DNA of 64,000 bases from Breviolum minutum Mf 1.05b.01 (GCA_000507305.1 DF239126.1:62001-126000), one strand, 5' to 3'; positions 44,522 to 54,950 are shown, numbered from the stretch's first letter. A program made the numbers and translations. The notes: a model not told the origin generated them from the sequence alone.

Positions 44522-44727
44522 CAGTACGGTGTATGTTTTTTGGGCTTTCGAAATCTTGGGTTGTTGAAAGCTCCAGGATATCCAAGTTTTGGGATATCAA
44601 ATCCTAACTTGAGCTGTTTGGGGAAATTGTGATGAGCCTTACAGTTTCACCCCGGAATGTTTGGGGTTTCATGATCCAATTTGACGGTTGCCGGATTTTT
44701 TCAAATCACTTGAATCAACGAATGGTT

Positions 44728-44829
44728 TCTCCCTGGAAGTTTAACAGCTCGCCCCTGAAAATAAACCATCCCAAAAGGAAATTCATCTTCCAACCATCAT
44801 GTTTCAGGGGCTATCTTAAACTTCGGGGC
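44728..44829. mobile_element. pal-A copy
   Basis: TCTCCCTGGAAGTTTAACAG and CGCCCCTGAAAATAAACC at the left face TTTCAGGGGCTATCTTAAAC and TTCGGGG at the right. Confidence 0.8.
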
Positions 44830-44994
44830 TGTAACTGTTGGCTTGGGTCCCGGTGGTTTCGGACCCTTACGAACATTCCTGGGATTCCCGAAAAATAAAA
44901 AGGAATTGTTGTTACTTAAGGGTAATCCCAAACCACCGGGCCCCAAAGCAACAATTAACCATTAGTTGAACCAACTGGATTGAACAGAATATTG

Positions 44995-45094
44995 AAACCC
45001 TGAAACTAACAGTTTGCACCTAAAAAATGGTGGTTTCCAATAGGAATCCCCTTTTCCAGTGGTCTATTTCAAGGGGCGAGCTTCAGGGAAGGTA
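44995..45094. mobile_element. pal-A copy, right arm shortened
   Basis: ACCCTGAAACTAACAGTTTG and CACCTAAAAAATGG at the left face AGGGGCGAGCTTCAGGGAAG at the right; the TTAGTTT part is missing on the right. Confidence 0.7.
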
Positions 45095-45268
45095 AATACT
45101 CTCCCCACTTTGTGGCTTTGTTCCAATTTTTGTTGTTCATAAAAAATCATGAATGAAGATTTATAGTACTTTTAAGATACTTAAGATACACTGTGTTTTA
45201 GATGATATGTCAACACCTATGCATGACCAAGTAAGACATTTATGCAGCAACTCGAATGTGAAAAGTGA

Positions 45269-45377
45269 AACTGTTCATGGAAGAATGCTGCACCACCTCA
45301 AATCTATAAAAGTATGGTAAATAATGGGATAAACTACCAACCTCAACTGGTGCCGGATTTCTGAACCATCAACCGTA
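45269..45377. mobile_element. pal-D copy
   Basis: ACTGTTCATGGAAGAATGCT and AACTACCAACCTCAACTGG, ending GGATTTCTGAACCATCAACC and GTA. Confidence 0.8.
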
Positions 45378-45435
45378 TGTCAACAAAACCACCCCCCCCC
45401 ATTTGCGTGCCTCAAGATATGTGGCGACTCAGCAT

Positions 45436-45470
45436 CGCCCGTCAAGGACACGCCACGCCTTTGACGGGCA
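45436..45470. other. GC-rich stem-loop
   Basis: GCCCGTCAAGG and CCTTTGACGGGC can form an 11-12 bp stem with a loop of about ten bases (ACACGCCACG). It lies in a small GC-rich island without a clear open frame. Confidence 0.6.
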
Positions 45471-45489
45471 AGTTGTTATGATGTTTTTT

Positions 45490-45575
45490 ACATCCCCGAA
45501 AACTAAGATGACAATGGAAAAACCAAGTATTTGAAGATGTGTCTCCTACTAAAAATCGTGATTTTCCATTGGTAA
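45490..45575. mobile_element. pal-A2 copy, right end lost
   Basis: CATCCCCGAAAACTAAGATG and ACAATGGAAAAACC at the left face TGATTTTCCATTGG; the outer right arm is absent. Confidence 0.65.
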
Positions 45576-45840
45576 ATAAAAAATAAACTGAGTTGATGGT
45601 AAGATACGACCACAGAACCTGCGAAATGAAATCAGAGTTGCCATCTCATGTCAATGTAGGCAGAACGATGTGATCCTTGATGCACCAAAGAGAGTTTGGT
45701 TTGGCTTATATAGATTCAACTTGATTCAAATATAATCATGAACTCTCACATGGAAAGAACAAACACTGTAAAAGTTGGGATCTCATACAAGAATCTGGAA
45801 TTTTACATGGTAAACGACACAATAATTCACCCAACCCCAA

Positions 45841-45938
45841 ACCCATAGCATCCATGGGACTGGTATATTTACCTACATTTACCATTTAAACTCCACCGTT
45901 CATGTAGGTAAATATACCATACATGGATTGTCTGGGAA
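45841..45938. mobile_element. pal-B copy
   Basis: ACCCATAGCATCCATGGGAC and TGGTATATTTACCTACATTT at the left face ATGTAGGTAAATATACCATA and CATGGATTGTCTGGG at the right. Confidence 0.85.
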
Positions 45939-46063
45939 ATTGTTCTGTAGGGCCATTTTTGGTTCCTCGCTTTCAATCGTACGTTTCACCACCACATTTA
46001 GATCGTGTCCAACGGTTTGGTCAATATAGTTTTGACCAGATATATAGCTATAGCCGTACCAAT

Positions 46064-46135
46064 ACCATCCATGTATGGTACGTATACTTACCTACATTTG
46101 CTTGATTTTTATGCTAAATGTAGGTTATGGGGTAT
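46064..46135. mobile_element. pal-B copy, truncated
   Basis: CCATCCATGTATGGTACGTA and TACTTACCTACATTTGC at the left face GCTAAATGTAGG at the right. Confidence 0.65.
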
Positions 46136-46224
46136 AGTATCTGGATAGTATCATCTGATGGTTGAAAAAAAATAGATACAGAAAACGATTTTCATATCCC
46201 CTGCCGCCGCAACACTGAGTGGAT

Positions 46225-46485
46225 GATTTATATGGGGTACCAGATGTTTAGCTCCTTAGTTCCCTTCCCTTCCGTAGCTCCAACTCCCACTTTGACAACT
46301 CACGCCTCACGCATGGCCTTTCACAACGTGACCGGCTCTTTTTGCTCGCCACAAGGGTGGCCACGGCAAGACACCCAGCACCTTGGAGTCTGTGGAATTT
46401 CCCATGGCGATCGTCAACCTACCCCCCTATGGGTACCCCATTGGTTTCCCTTCATAAGGCCGGCTATTTTAAACCCTTAGTTCCT
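46225..46485. CDS. GC-rich coding-like island, strand unresolved
   Basis: Two plus-strand frames and one minus-strand frame are open across 46260-46480. The plus frames read HNVTGSFCSPQGWPRQDT or RDRLFLLATRVATARHPA. No splice site separates them, so only the presence of an exon-like island is claimed. Confidence 0.25.
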
Positions 46486-46507
46486 GAGGGCGATACGTTA
46501 TACAGAT

Positions 46508-46600
46508 ATACCCTCCATAGCAACAACAACTGAAAATAGATGGTTGGAAGATGATTCATTTCTTTTGGGTCCAAAGGGCCTATTTTCAGGGGCAAACTTT
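46508..46600. mobile_element. pal-A copy, diverged
   Basis: ATACCCTCCATAGCAAC and CTGAAAATAGATGGTTGG at the left face CCTATTTTCAGGGGCAAACT at the right. Confidence 0.6.
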
Positions 46601-46680
46601 ACTTGCAAGCTAAAGGTAAATCGTGCTGAATCAATAAAATATTCTCACCTTCACCCTTTTTCAATATTTTAAAACTATCA

Positions 46681-46790
46681 AGGTTGGTGGTTTTTAACCA
46701 ACCCATCTGAAAAACATGCGAAAGTCAGATTGGATTCCATCTTCCCAAGGTTCGGGGTGAACATGAAACATATTTAAAACCACCAACTAG
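46681..46790. mobile_element. pal-C copy
   Basis: AGGTTGGTGGTTTTTAACCA, GATTGGATTCCATCTTCCC, GTTCGGGGTGAACATGAAAC and a right end AAAACCACCAACTAG. Confidence 0.85.
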
Positions 46791-47154
46791 ATCATGATTA
46801 TCCCACCGATATGGGTTAGTTCCTGAGGAATTTCCTGAATGAACAAGGTGGTCGAATCCTGACAGGAATCATTATGATTCCCTTAACATGACCATGATTG
46901 CAGGAAGATTTTCCCCCATCATTTCTTGTTGAATGCACCTTCACGTGCTTGAAAAACACATGGCAAAAGGAAACGTTCATTGCAATACTGTTTACAATTG
47001 TTTGAATTTCAAACTACTATCAACAACAATCAACAAATAAAAATAAAAAACAGAATCAAAAATTCACACCAACTCAACAAATACATCCAAAAAATACCAA
47101 AAAGTCAAGATGAATCCATGCATCCATACATCTTTTATTCTCAACAAAAAAACT

Positions 47155-47300
47155 TTGTCCAAAATCCCCTTCCGCACCTCGAGACCAACTCTTGGCGCGG
47201 AGCGGTGGGAAGATTTCGGAGCGGTTTCGGCCCTGCGGAGGATTTTTTTTGGACCCAAATTTTCCCCGGAGGTTTGGACCCGAATTTTTTCCCTCTAACA
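47155..47300. CDS. Coding-like island, strand unresolved
   Basis: A GC-rich stretch open on both strands. The plus frame reads TSRPTLGAERWEDFGAVSAL and the minus frame reads SAGPKPLRNLPTAPRQEL. Splice sites do not decide. Confidence 0.25.
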
Positions 47301-47510
47301 AAAACATATCCCAGGTTGAAAAATCTCAAGGAATTGGAGTCTAATGGATTTTTTTTGGATTTTTTGCTGTTTGGGCGTTTTGGATTGGGGATTCAAATGG
47401 ATGGTGGGCGTCCTGGGACTTTAAGGGGTCGGTAGGAACTGTAGTATACCCCAATCCTTTTGGTTTTTAGGGATCCCAAAATCCCCAATCCAAAGCACCA
47501 ATTTGAGGCC

Positions 47511-47616
47511 CCTAGTTGGTGGTTGAACCACCAACCCATCTTCCCCCCCAAAAAAATGCGCAACGTCAAATTGGATTCCATCTTCCCTAAGAATAACGGG
47601 TGAAACCACCACCTAG
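47511..47616. mobile_element. pal-C copy
   Basis: CTAGTTGGTGGTTGAACCAC at the left and GGGTGAAACCACCACCTAG at the right, with CAAATTGGATTCCATCTTCC inside. Confidence 0.9.
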
Positions 47617-47948
47617 ATCAGCTGATGAAGGTTGATTCAGTTTCGAAAATAGCTTTTCTGTTGAACCATTTTGGTGCCTCATATTTTGGTTGAAGTTGAA
47701 GTTGAAAATTGCTTTGAAGGAAATTGAGTTTCAAACACCTTAGAGACTTAGCATCGGCCTTGTTTTTGGCTGTTTCCAAGGCTTTATTAGTTCCATTTTG
47801 TTTGGCAGTAAAAGCAAGGACAAAACAACAGGATATGATTTCACATATCCGGAAATCATGACAAAGCACCTCTTATAAAGTCACCAAATTTAGTTCCCTA
47901 AGTTGAATAGATAGAAGTCTTTCAAAAACAATTCAAATTTTACACAAA

Positions 47949-48039
47949 CCCAACGGATCCAGGGGACTTTTGTGTATTTACCTACATTTAACATCAAAAT
48001 CAACCATTCATGGATGTTAAATGTAGGAAAATATACACC
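47949..48039. mobile_element. pal-B copy
   Basis: CCAACGGATCCAGGGGAC and TGTATTTACCTACATTTAAC at the left face GTTAAATGTAGGAAAATATA at the right. The outer right end is lost. Confidence 0.75.
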
Positions 48040-48134
48040 CAGCACCTTCCGAGCGGTGCCCCAATAAGTTGCATTCCTAAACCCTAAGGGATGGGTTCAA
48101 TCATTGACACCCGGCCTTACTTTCCATGAAACAC

Positions 48135-48226
48135 TGGTTGTTTAATAGGGATCCTTATAATGGTTTATTATAATCCCTATATGCCTGATAGTATAATCCC
48201 CTATATAACCCTAAACAAGCAGGGAC
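48135..48226. mobile_element. pal-E copy
   Basis: TGGTTGTTTAATAGGGATCC, TATAATGGTTTATTATAATC and ending ATAACCCTAAACAAGCAGG. Confidence 0.8.
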
Positions 48227-48528
48227 CTTTTTTCATTGCTCATGTGGAAGGTCCAGGAATACATACATCTTCCTGCATTTTTGGTGCTGGCATACAATCG
48301 ATGGATTCACTACAGTTAAATTGGTTTCATCCACCACATAGGTTGAAGTCATTGTCAAAAAAAAACATGGTCTCATCTTCAATTGCCTAAATGGCTCTCA
48401 AAATGAGGATGCCGAACAAAAAAAAATAGCCACAAAATTGGGAGGTTCCCCAAAGAAAATATCTTGTATGAAGCGTTTCGGTCTTCTACGAGAACCTCAT
48501 CAATTTGGTCACAACATACTAGGTTAAA

Positions 48529-48631
48529 CTAGGTGGTGGTTGAGCATTTGACAAATATCCGCAACTCAAATTCAATGATCTTCCCAGGGATCAGGGGTGA
48601 ACAAAAAAAACATCTTTCAAAACCACCACCT
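48529..48631. mobile_element. pal-C copy
   Basis: CTAGGTGGTGGTTGAGC at the left and CAAAACCACCACCT at the right, with ATGATCTTCCCAGGGATCAG inside. Confidence 0.8.
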
Positions 48632-48730
48632 GCAATTTACCTCCCTAAAATTCAACCACACCCAAAATTGACACCATTTTGTGAAGCATTTTCCCTATCC
48701 CATCAGATTCACGTGAACATCGGCGCTCAC

Positions 48731-48811
48731 CTCGACGTTCTTCGGGACACATGGCAAGGGGCCAGGTTTGGCGGCAGAAGCCGTCGACAACATCATGCTG
48801 TGATTAGTCTG
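48731..48811 (-). CDS. Exon-like segment, 27 codons
   Basis: A TGCTAAG acceptor precedes QTNHSMMLSTASAAKPGPL and PCVPKNVE, followed by a consensus GAG|GTGAGC donor. It is in phase 0 at both ends. The plus strand is open as well, but the splice signals fit the minus strand. The parent gene is not identified. Confidence 0.5.
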
Positions 48812-49276
48812 CTTAGCATTGGAAGAATGTTGGATGTTGGATCTCTTTAAAACCAAAAAAACAACTTCCACAAAAATGTTGAAAAAATGAACTCAGAGTT
48901 ACTCTTGACGGGAGTTAGCATCAAAAACTCATTTGGTTGTTCGTTTCGAGTCGTCGAAGGTTGTTAGCTTTACCATGCTGAAAACCACATGTTTCTTATC
49001 GTCAATTCTTTGCTGACCAAAAAAAATGAGTTTTCTATGTCAACATCTTTGGCGACCAATTTTCCCCAGTTGAAGGTTGCTCACCTTTTGACAACAAAAA
49101 ACTGGCCGATTTTTGGTTGTTGACGCCACGCATGTTCGGAATCTGGGATCGTTTTTATATCTTTTTATGCATGGACCAATTTTTGTTGCGGAGCTGAGAA
49201 GCCAAGCTGGAAAGATGTGATGATTTTTCACCTGATTGATGGTTCGATGAAACATGAAACCCTGGTAGGGTTTTTA

Positions 49277-49365
49277 CCCATATGGATCCATGGGACTGGT
49301 ATAGTCACCCACATGTCGCTGATTGTTATGGTAAATGCAGGTAAATATACCATACACGAAATCCT
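49277..49365. mobile_element. pal-B copy
   Basis: CCCATATGGATCCATGGGAC and TGGTATAGTCACCCACATG at the left face AATGCAGGTAAATATACCAT at the right. Confidence 0.75.
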
Positions 49366-49418
49366 CGTGCGTTTTTTTTACGAAAACATGGGGAGATTTC
49401 AAAAAAAAAGTTAAAAAA

Positions 49419-49500
49419 CCCATAGGATCCACGTGACGATTGTATATTTACCTACATTTGCTTGATAGGTAAATATACCAGTCCCATGGATGGAATGGGG
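49419..49500. mobile_element. pal-B copy, short loop
   Basis: CCCATAGGATCCACGTGACG and TATATTTACCTAC at the left face GTAAATATACC, GTCCCATGGATGG and AATGGGG at the right. It lies 53 bp from another pal-B copy. Confidence 0.8.
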
Positions 49501-49810
49501 TATACTGTATAAGTTCTCATTGAACTATACCAGGTGCTTTTTCTCGTAGGGGCATCCTGGTTTCACAACATCTGGCGTCGAGCTGCAAGGTTCTCTCCAA
49601 GCTGGTAGCTATATAAATATCATGCTAAGAATATAGAGGGAAAATACCAGGTCTCTTTTGGCATGTTCCATCTTTTCCCCCCTGTTAATTATATAATTAT
49701 CTTTTATTAACAACGAAGGTGACAAACATTATCACCAATGGTTACCAAGAAGGAAGCCCCGTCCGGCCTTTTTTGAGCCACGAGAAAAACCCGTGGCAAC
49801 TTTGCGTTAT

Positions 49811-50014
49811 AAGTTGTTCAATAGGGATCCTTATAATATGGTTTGATATAATCCCTATATACCTGATAGTATGATCCACTAGATACACCCCCGAAAACTA
49901 ACATAGATACCTAAAATATCCCAAAATGATGGTTTTGAAAACGTATCCCCTTTCAAACATGGCCGTTTTGGGTATCTATGTTAAATTTCCAGGGGGCAAC
50001 CCTAAACAACCAAG
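49811..50014. mobile_element. pal-E copy split by a pal-A insertion
   Basis: The left part (49811-49885) has AGTTGTTCAATAGGGATCC and TATAATCCCTATATACC; the right part (49998-50014) is ACCCTAAACAACCAAGG. A complete pal-A element (49886-49997) separates them. Removing it gives the normal pal-E right end. Confidence 0.85.
49886..49997. mobile_element. pal-A copy nested in pal-E
   Basis: ACACCCCCGAAAACTAACAT and AGATACCTAAAATATCCC at the left face TTTTGGGTATCTATGTTAAA and TTTCCAGGGGGC at the right. Confidence 0.85.
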
Positions 50015-50275
50015 GTTTTTACTCTCATTGCTCCTCTCCACGGTCAACGGTCATATGTTTCCGGACCTCCAAATAGTAAGTGATAGCTTCGTCCATTTGC
50101 GCCTTAGTTGGAGTTCTTGCGCCGAGTTTTCCGCATGAAAAACCTAGGGGTATTGGGAAACATCCCTATGATTTGAAGCCAGGTTTTGAACGACCAAAGT
50201 CTGCCAGGTTGAATCAGTGACTGATTCAAAGTCTCAACAATTTGATAGTGGAAACACCATTTTTTCACACAAAAA

Positions 50276-50395
50276 CCTAGTGACTTTTCAAAATGACATG
50301 TAGGTGGAAAAAATCAAAAACCATGCATGAAGATGTATCACCTATAAATAAATAATGATGGGCTTTCCAGCTAGTCATGTTAGTTTTCAGCCCTG
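50276..50395. mobile_element. pal-A2 copy
   Basis: CTTTTCAAAATGACATGTAG and GGTGGAAAAAATC at the left face GGGCTTTCCAGCTAGTCATG and TTAGTTTTCAGCCCTG at the right. Confidence 0.65.
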
Positions 50396-50549
50396 TGTTT
50401 TCCCAGTTTTTTGTTTCACCGCCCCAACAAAAACCAGGAACGGGAGTCTTGAGCCGGCCTGAGTAAATGAAACTAACCATTGGGGGGGTTACCTAAGAAC
50501 CATTTATAGTTCGCCGTTCGGGTGTATTTTAGATGGATTTTGGTTTTAT

Positions 50550-50658
50550 ACATGGGTGTTTCCAAAAATAGGGGTACCCCAAAATGGATGGTTTATAATG
50601 GAAAACCCTATTAAAATGGATGATTTGGGGGTACCATTATTTTTGGAAACCCCCACAT
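50550..50658. mobile_element. pal-G copy
   Basis: ACATGGGTGTTTCCAAAAAT and AGGGGTACCCC at the left mirror GGGGGTACCATTATTTTTGG and AAACCCCCACAT at the right. Confidence 0.9.
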
Positions 50659-51063
50659 AAATCTTCCCCCCCCAAAACCAACGAGATCCAGCTGGGTGTG
50701 CCCAGGCTGCGCGCCCTGGAAGTTCAGGATTAAAATCCAATTTTTCCAGCTGAGCGCCTCGGCCCCCGGTGGAAAAACAGCAGCAAACTTGACAAACGAT
50801 GAACGGTCACGCCGGTTGTTTGATCAATCTTATGGTTGTTTCATTGGATGATGAACCAAACCTTTACGAATCGGAAATGGTATGGAAATGGTTGGAAATC
50901 ACCATTTCCATCCTGTCACAAACTGGTTGTTTAGGGTTGCAGGTGTATATATGTATTCAAATTGTGTTTGAAGGAGAGATCAATGTATGAAGCTAAAAAG
51001 AAACATGATCATTTACGAAACCTCCATGAAAGGAATAAAACAAAACATTTCAATTCACAACTA

Positions 51064-51150
51064 TAGTTGGTGGTTGAACCAACCCATCTGAAAAACATGC
51101 AAAAGTCAACTTGGATAATTTCAAAAGGGTTCGGGGTGAACATAAAGTGC
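51064..51150. mobile_element. pal-C copy, right end lost
   Basis: TAGTTGGTGGTTGAACCAAC, CATCTGAAAAACATGCAAAA and GGGTTCGGGGTGAACATAAA. Confidence 0.75.
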
Positions 51151-51965
51151 CCCCAACATGTGATTTTCGGATGGGTCCTTTCTTGGATGCGGAAGCAAAA
51201 AAGTTCCATCCACATCTTCTCCCAAATGGTGCTTTGATGATGAGTCCCATAGGTACCAATTTGTAAAACATATCACCTTAAACAAATCCAAGATGTTTTT
51301 AATGAAAGTCTTGGGGTTCTTTTTGGGGGGAAATAAATTGACTCTATAAATTAGTTGTTTTTCTGACTTTTTTTTTATGGTAGGGGAAATCTATTATGTT
51401 AACATTTGAAGCGAAAAAATGATGAAAACCTTGCCCTAAGTATGCTGACCCCTAAGTGCCCTAAGTATCCAAAACCCCCTCCAAACTGGCGTGAATTTGA
51501 GAACCCTACCCCTGATACAAGTTCAAACCCTTGCATTGGAGGGTCCCATCGCTGATCCTCAGGGTATGATCAATATCCAACCCAAGCAAATTATCTGTAA
51601 TTTTTGGTTCGTGAATGTTGCGGAACTACGGACAAAACAATAAAAAACAATATAATTCACACCAAAAAAAATCTGCTGTAACTCACCAGTATTGAACATT
51701 TTAACATACACAACCAAAACAAAGAAAAGTTCAGAATTTTTTAACGTCGCTTTCTTATCCATGTCTGTTTGTTCTCCATGGTCGCTTTTTGGTCGGTTTT
51801 TTAGTCGTGACCACCAGAGTTTGGAAACCCGTGCGGAAGTGAAAAAGTGCCACATTCCATGCACTAGCATCGACACAGGCCTTGGAAAAGGATTGGATCA
51901 AATCTTTAAGGGAGCAAATGGAATTAGTTCACCCTTACAAAAATGGCCGAAAATACATCGGTAGC

Positions 51966-52052
51966 TGGGGTTATAACCCTATATAACCTATACTTATAGT
52001 GGTTATAACTCCATTTATAACAGGTAAAGGAAAGGGTCCACCTTGTGAGGAG
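51966..52052. mobile_element. pal-F copy
   Basis: GGGGTTATAACCCTATATAA at the left faces GGTTATAACTCCATTTATAA at the right, followed by GGGTCCACCTTGTG. Confidence 0.65.
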
Positions 52053-52359
52053 CTTCAACGGCACAACGTTGGATTCTGGTGGGGAATTCAAAAATAGGTT
52101 GCTGCAAAAAAGCCACAGATCTTCGAACGTCACAAAGCCATAGCAAAGCCACGGGATCTAATGAAACCGCCCATTTTCTCATGTAGGTAAAATCTACCCA
52201 TTTCCATGGAGATTTTAGTTATGGGAAGAGATTTTTCGTCTCTCTGACCACTTTTTTGAGCTTGAATTCCACAACAAAAAAAACGGAAACCACAAATCCG
52301 ACCCAAGCCAAAAACCAAATTTATGAGAAAAAAAATCCCGTCAAGTTGTCACTGTGATT

Positions 52360-52501
52360 CCCTGGAAGTCCAAGCGGTTCACCAGTTTTTGATAGCTTGG
52401 TGATAACGAGTTTCACCATCTTTTCAAGTAAGGGCTTATCCGAGTTTGTCATATTTATCATCCAAAAAGAGTTTAAAAAATGGCGCTAACGACTTCCCGG
52501 G
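52360..52501. mobile_element. pal-H copy
   Basis: CCCTGGAAGTCCAAGCGG at the left and TAACGACTTCCCGGG at the right, with ACGAGTTTCACCATC and TTTATCATCCAAAAAG inside. Confidence 0.75.
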
Positions 52502-52795
52502 TGCTGCTCCAACAAACAAACTGCAGAAACGTTCAACTCTTAACAAGCCTGCTGATTTGGAGAATTCCCGATGTTCCAACGAAAAACATTCCTTTCAATT
52601 TCTCCACTTTTTTCCGGATTTATTTATGTAGCTTCCCCCCCAAAAAAAACAAGCAAACAACACAGGGGGTTCATTTTTTGAAGCACAAGAATGTGGGGAT
52701 CGAACCTCCATCAAGAACTTTCAGTGGGCCACGATCGTTATAAATGGAGGTACGCAAATCCCACTATAAATGGCCTCAACATAAAAGGGTAACTG

Positions 52796-52876
52796 GGAAT
52801 GAAATAACCCTACTTATAGCTTATAGAGGGGCCCCATTTCACCCCATTTATACCGGGTTTCTTGGGCCCATCTTGC
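52796..52876. mobile_element. pal-F copy
   Basis: GAATGAAATAACCCTACTTA at the left and CCATTTCACCCCATTTATAC at the right, followed by GGGCCCATCTTGC. Confidence 0.65.
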
Positions 52877-53002
52877 AACAAAAATAAACCAAAATGGCAA
52901 CAAGGTCGATCCTCTGGGTAAATTCGTATAATTCCTAAACCTGAATGTTTCGGGGATTTGGGGGGGACACTTCTCTTGCTTTTCACCACCATTTAAGGTG
53001 AC

Positions 53003-53072
53003 CTTGGCTGCGGGCCTTAACGGATTTCGCATTCGCCAGTCTTAGTTGTCGTTTGGGCAGCAACTTCTCTGC
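53003..53072 (-). CDS. Exon-like segment, basic helix
   Basis: An AATGACCAG acceptor precedes 23 codons (AEKLLPKRQLRLANAKSVKA and RSQ) and a GTCACC donor follows in phase 1. It has the strongly helical, Arg/Lys-rich character of a nuclear or coiled-coil protein. Confidence 0.45.
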
Positions 53073-53082
53073 CTGGTCATTT

Positions 53083-53096
53083 GGGGGGGGGGGGGG
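53083..53096. repeat. Poly-G run (14)
   Basis: Fourteen consecutive G on the plus strand, just outside the acceptor of the preceding minus-strand exon, where the minus strand has C(14). Confidence 0.95.
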
Positions 53097-53194
53097 CGAA
53101 TGAAGGATTTATAGCCAGAAACTCAACATACCCTATACTTGGAGGATCATCCCATGACGGACGGATACGTGGTTAATTTGCCCATGGTTAGTTG

Positions 53195-53242
53195 TTGTTC
53201 TCTAAGTAGGGTTGTGGGACCCCTTCCAAATGGCCGAACTTC
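53195..53242. mobile_element. Half pal-J element
   Basis: CTAAGTAGGGTTGTGG and CTTCCAAATGGCCGAACTTC, ATGGC are the reverse complement of one half of the copy at 34203. Confidence 0.55.
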
Positions 53243-53255
53243 ATGGCTTACAAAT

Positions 53256-53403
53256 GTGTAAGATTTTTGTTGGAAAATGTATCTCTCGGTTGCTTCTCAA
53301 CTGTTGCCGTCAGAGATCTGGCTTTTGTAAATTTCATCCGAAAAATGAAAGACAAGGGATTCCCATCAAACTGGTATATATTTACCGACTTATGGAATGC
53401 GTT
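53256..53403 (+). CDS. Exon-like segment
   Basis: The plus strand reads CVRFLLENVSLGCFSTVAVR, DLAFVNFIRKMKDKGFPSNW and YIFTDLWNAL, a protein-like sequence; the minus strand has several stops. It runs directly into a pal-B copy at 53412. Splice sites are not fixed. Confidence 0.4.
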
Positions 53404-53411
53404 AAAAACAT

Positions 53412-53514
53412 CCTATAGAATCCATGGGACTGGTATATTTACCTACATTTGCAAAAGATTTTTTGGTGTTAAATGTAGTTAAATAGACCAGTCCCCCATG
53501 GATCCGTCATGGGA
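53412..53514. mobile_element. pal-B copy
   Basis: CCTATAGAATCCATGGGACT and GGTATATTTACCTACATTTG at the left face AAATGTAGTTAAATAGACCA and CCATGGATCCGTCATGGG at the right. Confidence 0.85.
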
Positions 53515-53540
53515 TGTATAACATGGATTTCATTCAACAC

Positions 53541-53630
53541 ACTCCCCCAAAACTAACATTACTTAGCTACAAAATCGGATGCTTGGAAGACCTTTGAAGC
53601 CGGCTTTCCAATTTAGGGGCTGGGGTTCGG
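53541..53630. mobile_element. pal-A copy, diverged
   Basis: ACTCCCCCAAAACTAACAT and AGCTACAAAATCGG at the left face CCAATTTAGGGGCTGGGG at the right. Confidence 0.55.
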
Positions 53631-54134
53631 GAAAAATGGCCGATTTTCCAGGGAATAAGAGCAAGCATTTTAGGCTTTTAGGGACATTCCTAGAACTCTT
53701 AACAACCAGTTTTTGACATGGAAATGGTGATTTCCAACCATTTCCGATTCGTAAAGGTTTGGTTCATCATCCAATTGAAACAAGCATTTAAAGATGGTTG
53801 CTTAGGGTTCCAGCTTTACAGCATCAAATCATCAAATTCTTGTTGAGTTTGTGAAATCTATTCTCATTGACAGTTCGAAGGCCAAGTGAATTTCACGAAA
53901 AATCCATCAAATATCCACCGTGAGCAAGCGTGAAAACAACCGGCATGTGACACGAACCAAAAGTCATCCTGGTGAAAATAGCAATATTTCAGTAGCCTCC
54001 AAAAAACCAGCAACAACAAAAATCATGATCAACTGGTCACTCCTCACATTTTCAAAAAATCATGAGAATCTAAGGGGCCCACCCACCCAAGAAATAAGGC
54101 CTTATTAATGGACTGTTACTATTACTATTACCCA

Positions 54135-54325
54135 CCATGATTCCCAAGACATCGGCATCCAAAGTTTTGGAAACAGTTACGGCACGCCTGTCGCATGGCA
54201 CGCACGGCACGCCACCAGTGTTGTCCAGGTGCTAAAACACAGCTCGAGACCACGTGCTGCGGCGGAGTTTGTCCAAATGTGGGGATTTCGGACCATTTGG
54301 GAACTCCGAAAAAGCAACAAAAACC
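54135..54325. CDS. Coding-like island, strand unresolved
   Basis: On the plus strand an ATG at 54137 opens MIPKTSASKVLETVTARLSH and reaches a GTGCTA donor; a second frame reads RPRAAAEFVQMWGFRTIWEL. On the minus strand APGQHWWRAVRAMRQACRNC is open. All are GC-rich. The strand cannot be decided by eye. Confidence 0.3.
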
Positions 54326-54885
54326 AAAAAACACCTGAAAAACTACTGTTTTTTTTTTCAATTCATGACTTAAATGCCGACATTTCAATGACATTTCATA
54401 CATGCTTCCCTTTTCTCAAAGGAAGACATGTCAAAATGTGTGTCTTTGACGTGAAAACTTGGGATATTTCTTTGGATTCTTGTCAAACATATTGAGGATC
54501 ACTTCAAGAAATGCGAAGCCAGTTTTTTGGCAGAGATGATGATTCTGATTCCAACGTTGGAAGTGGCTCAGGGTTCTTTCCAAACAAATTCTCCACCAAA
54601 TGATCTCAAAAAACATCGGATCAAATTACCATAGAACATCCACCTTCTTGTCCATCATTGTCCATCAACAAATTCAGCAAATCTTAGAGATATATTTAAA
54701 CAATGCCTCTATGAATGGATTGTTGATGTTTTTTGCATCTAATCACTGATGTGAGCTAAAATATGTGGAGTCGATACCCCTGATTTTTTTTTCAGGCGAA
54801 AGGAACCTAAGTGAATCACTCACTTGAAAGGGGTGTTCCATCTGAACCAAACCTCCACCTTTTCAGTTCCATGTTACTTTTCCAG

Positions 54886-54950
54886 GGTGTACCCTCTGGT
54901 AAACTAACATAGCAATGGAAAATCACCATATTGAATAGGAAAATACCAGG
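54886..54950. mobile_element. Partial pal-A2 element
   Basis: TGTACCCTCTGGTAAACTAAC and ATAGCAATGGAAAATCACC match the left arm; the right arm is absent. Confidence 0.55.

Noticed and set aside
45940-45990. GTAGGGCCATTTTTGG, slightly like the dinoflagellate spliced leader
   Set aside because: Too many mismatches to the known 22-nt leader, and no retrogene lies downstream.
51559-51964. Overlapping 105- and 90-codon frames on opposite strands
   Set aside because: Both are AT-rich with many Phe, Lys and Asn codons and no supporting splice sites; neither could be preferred.
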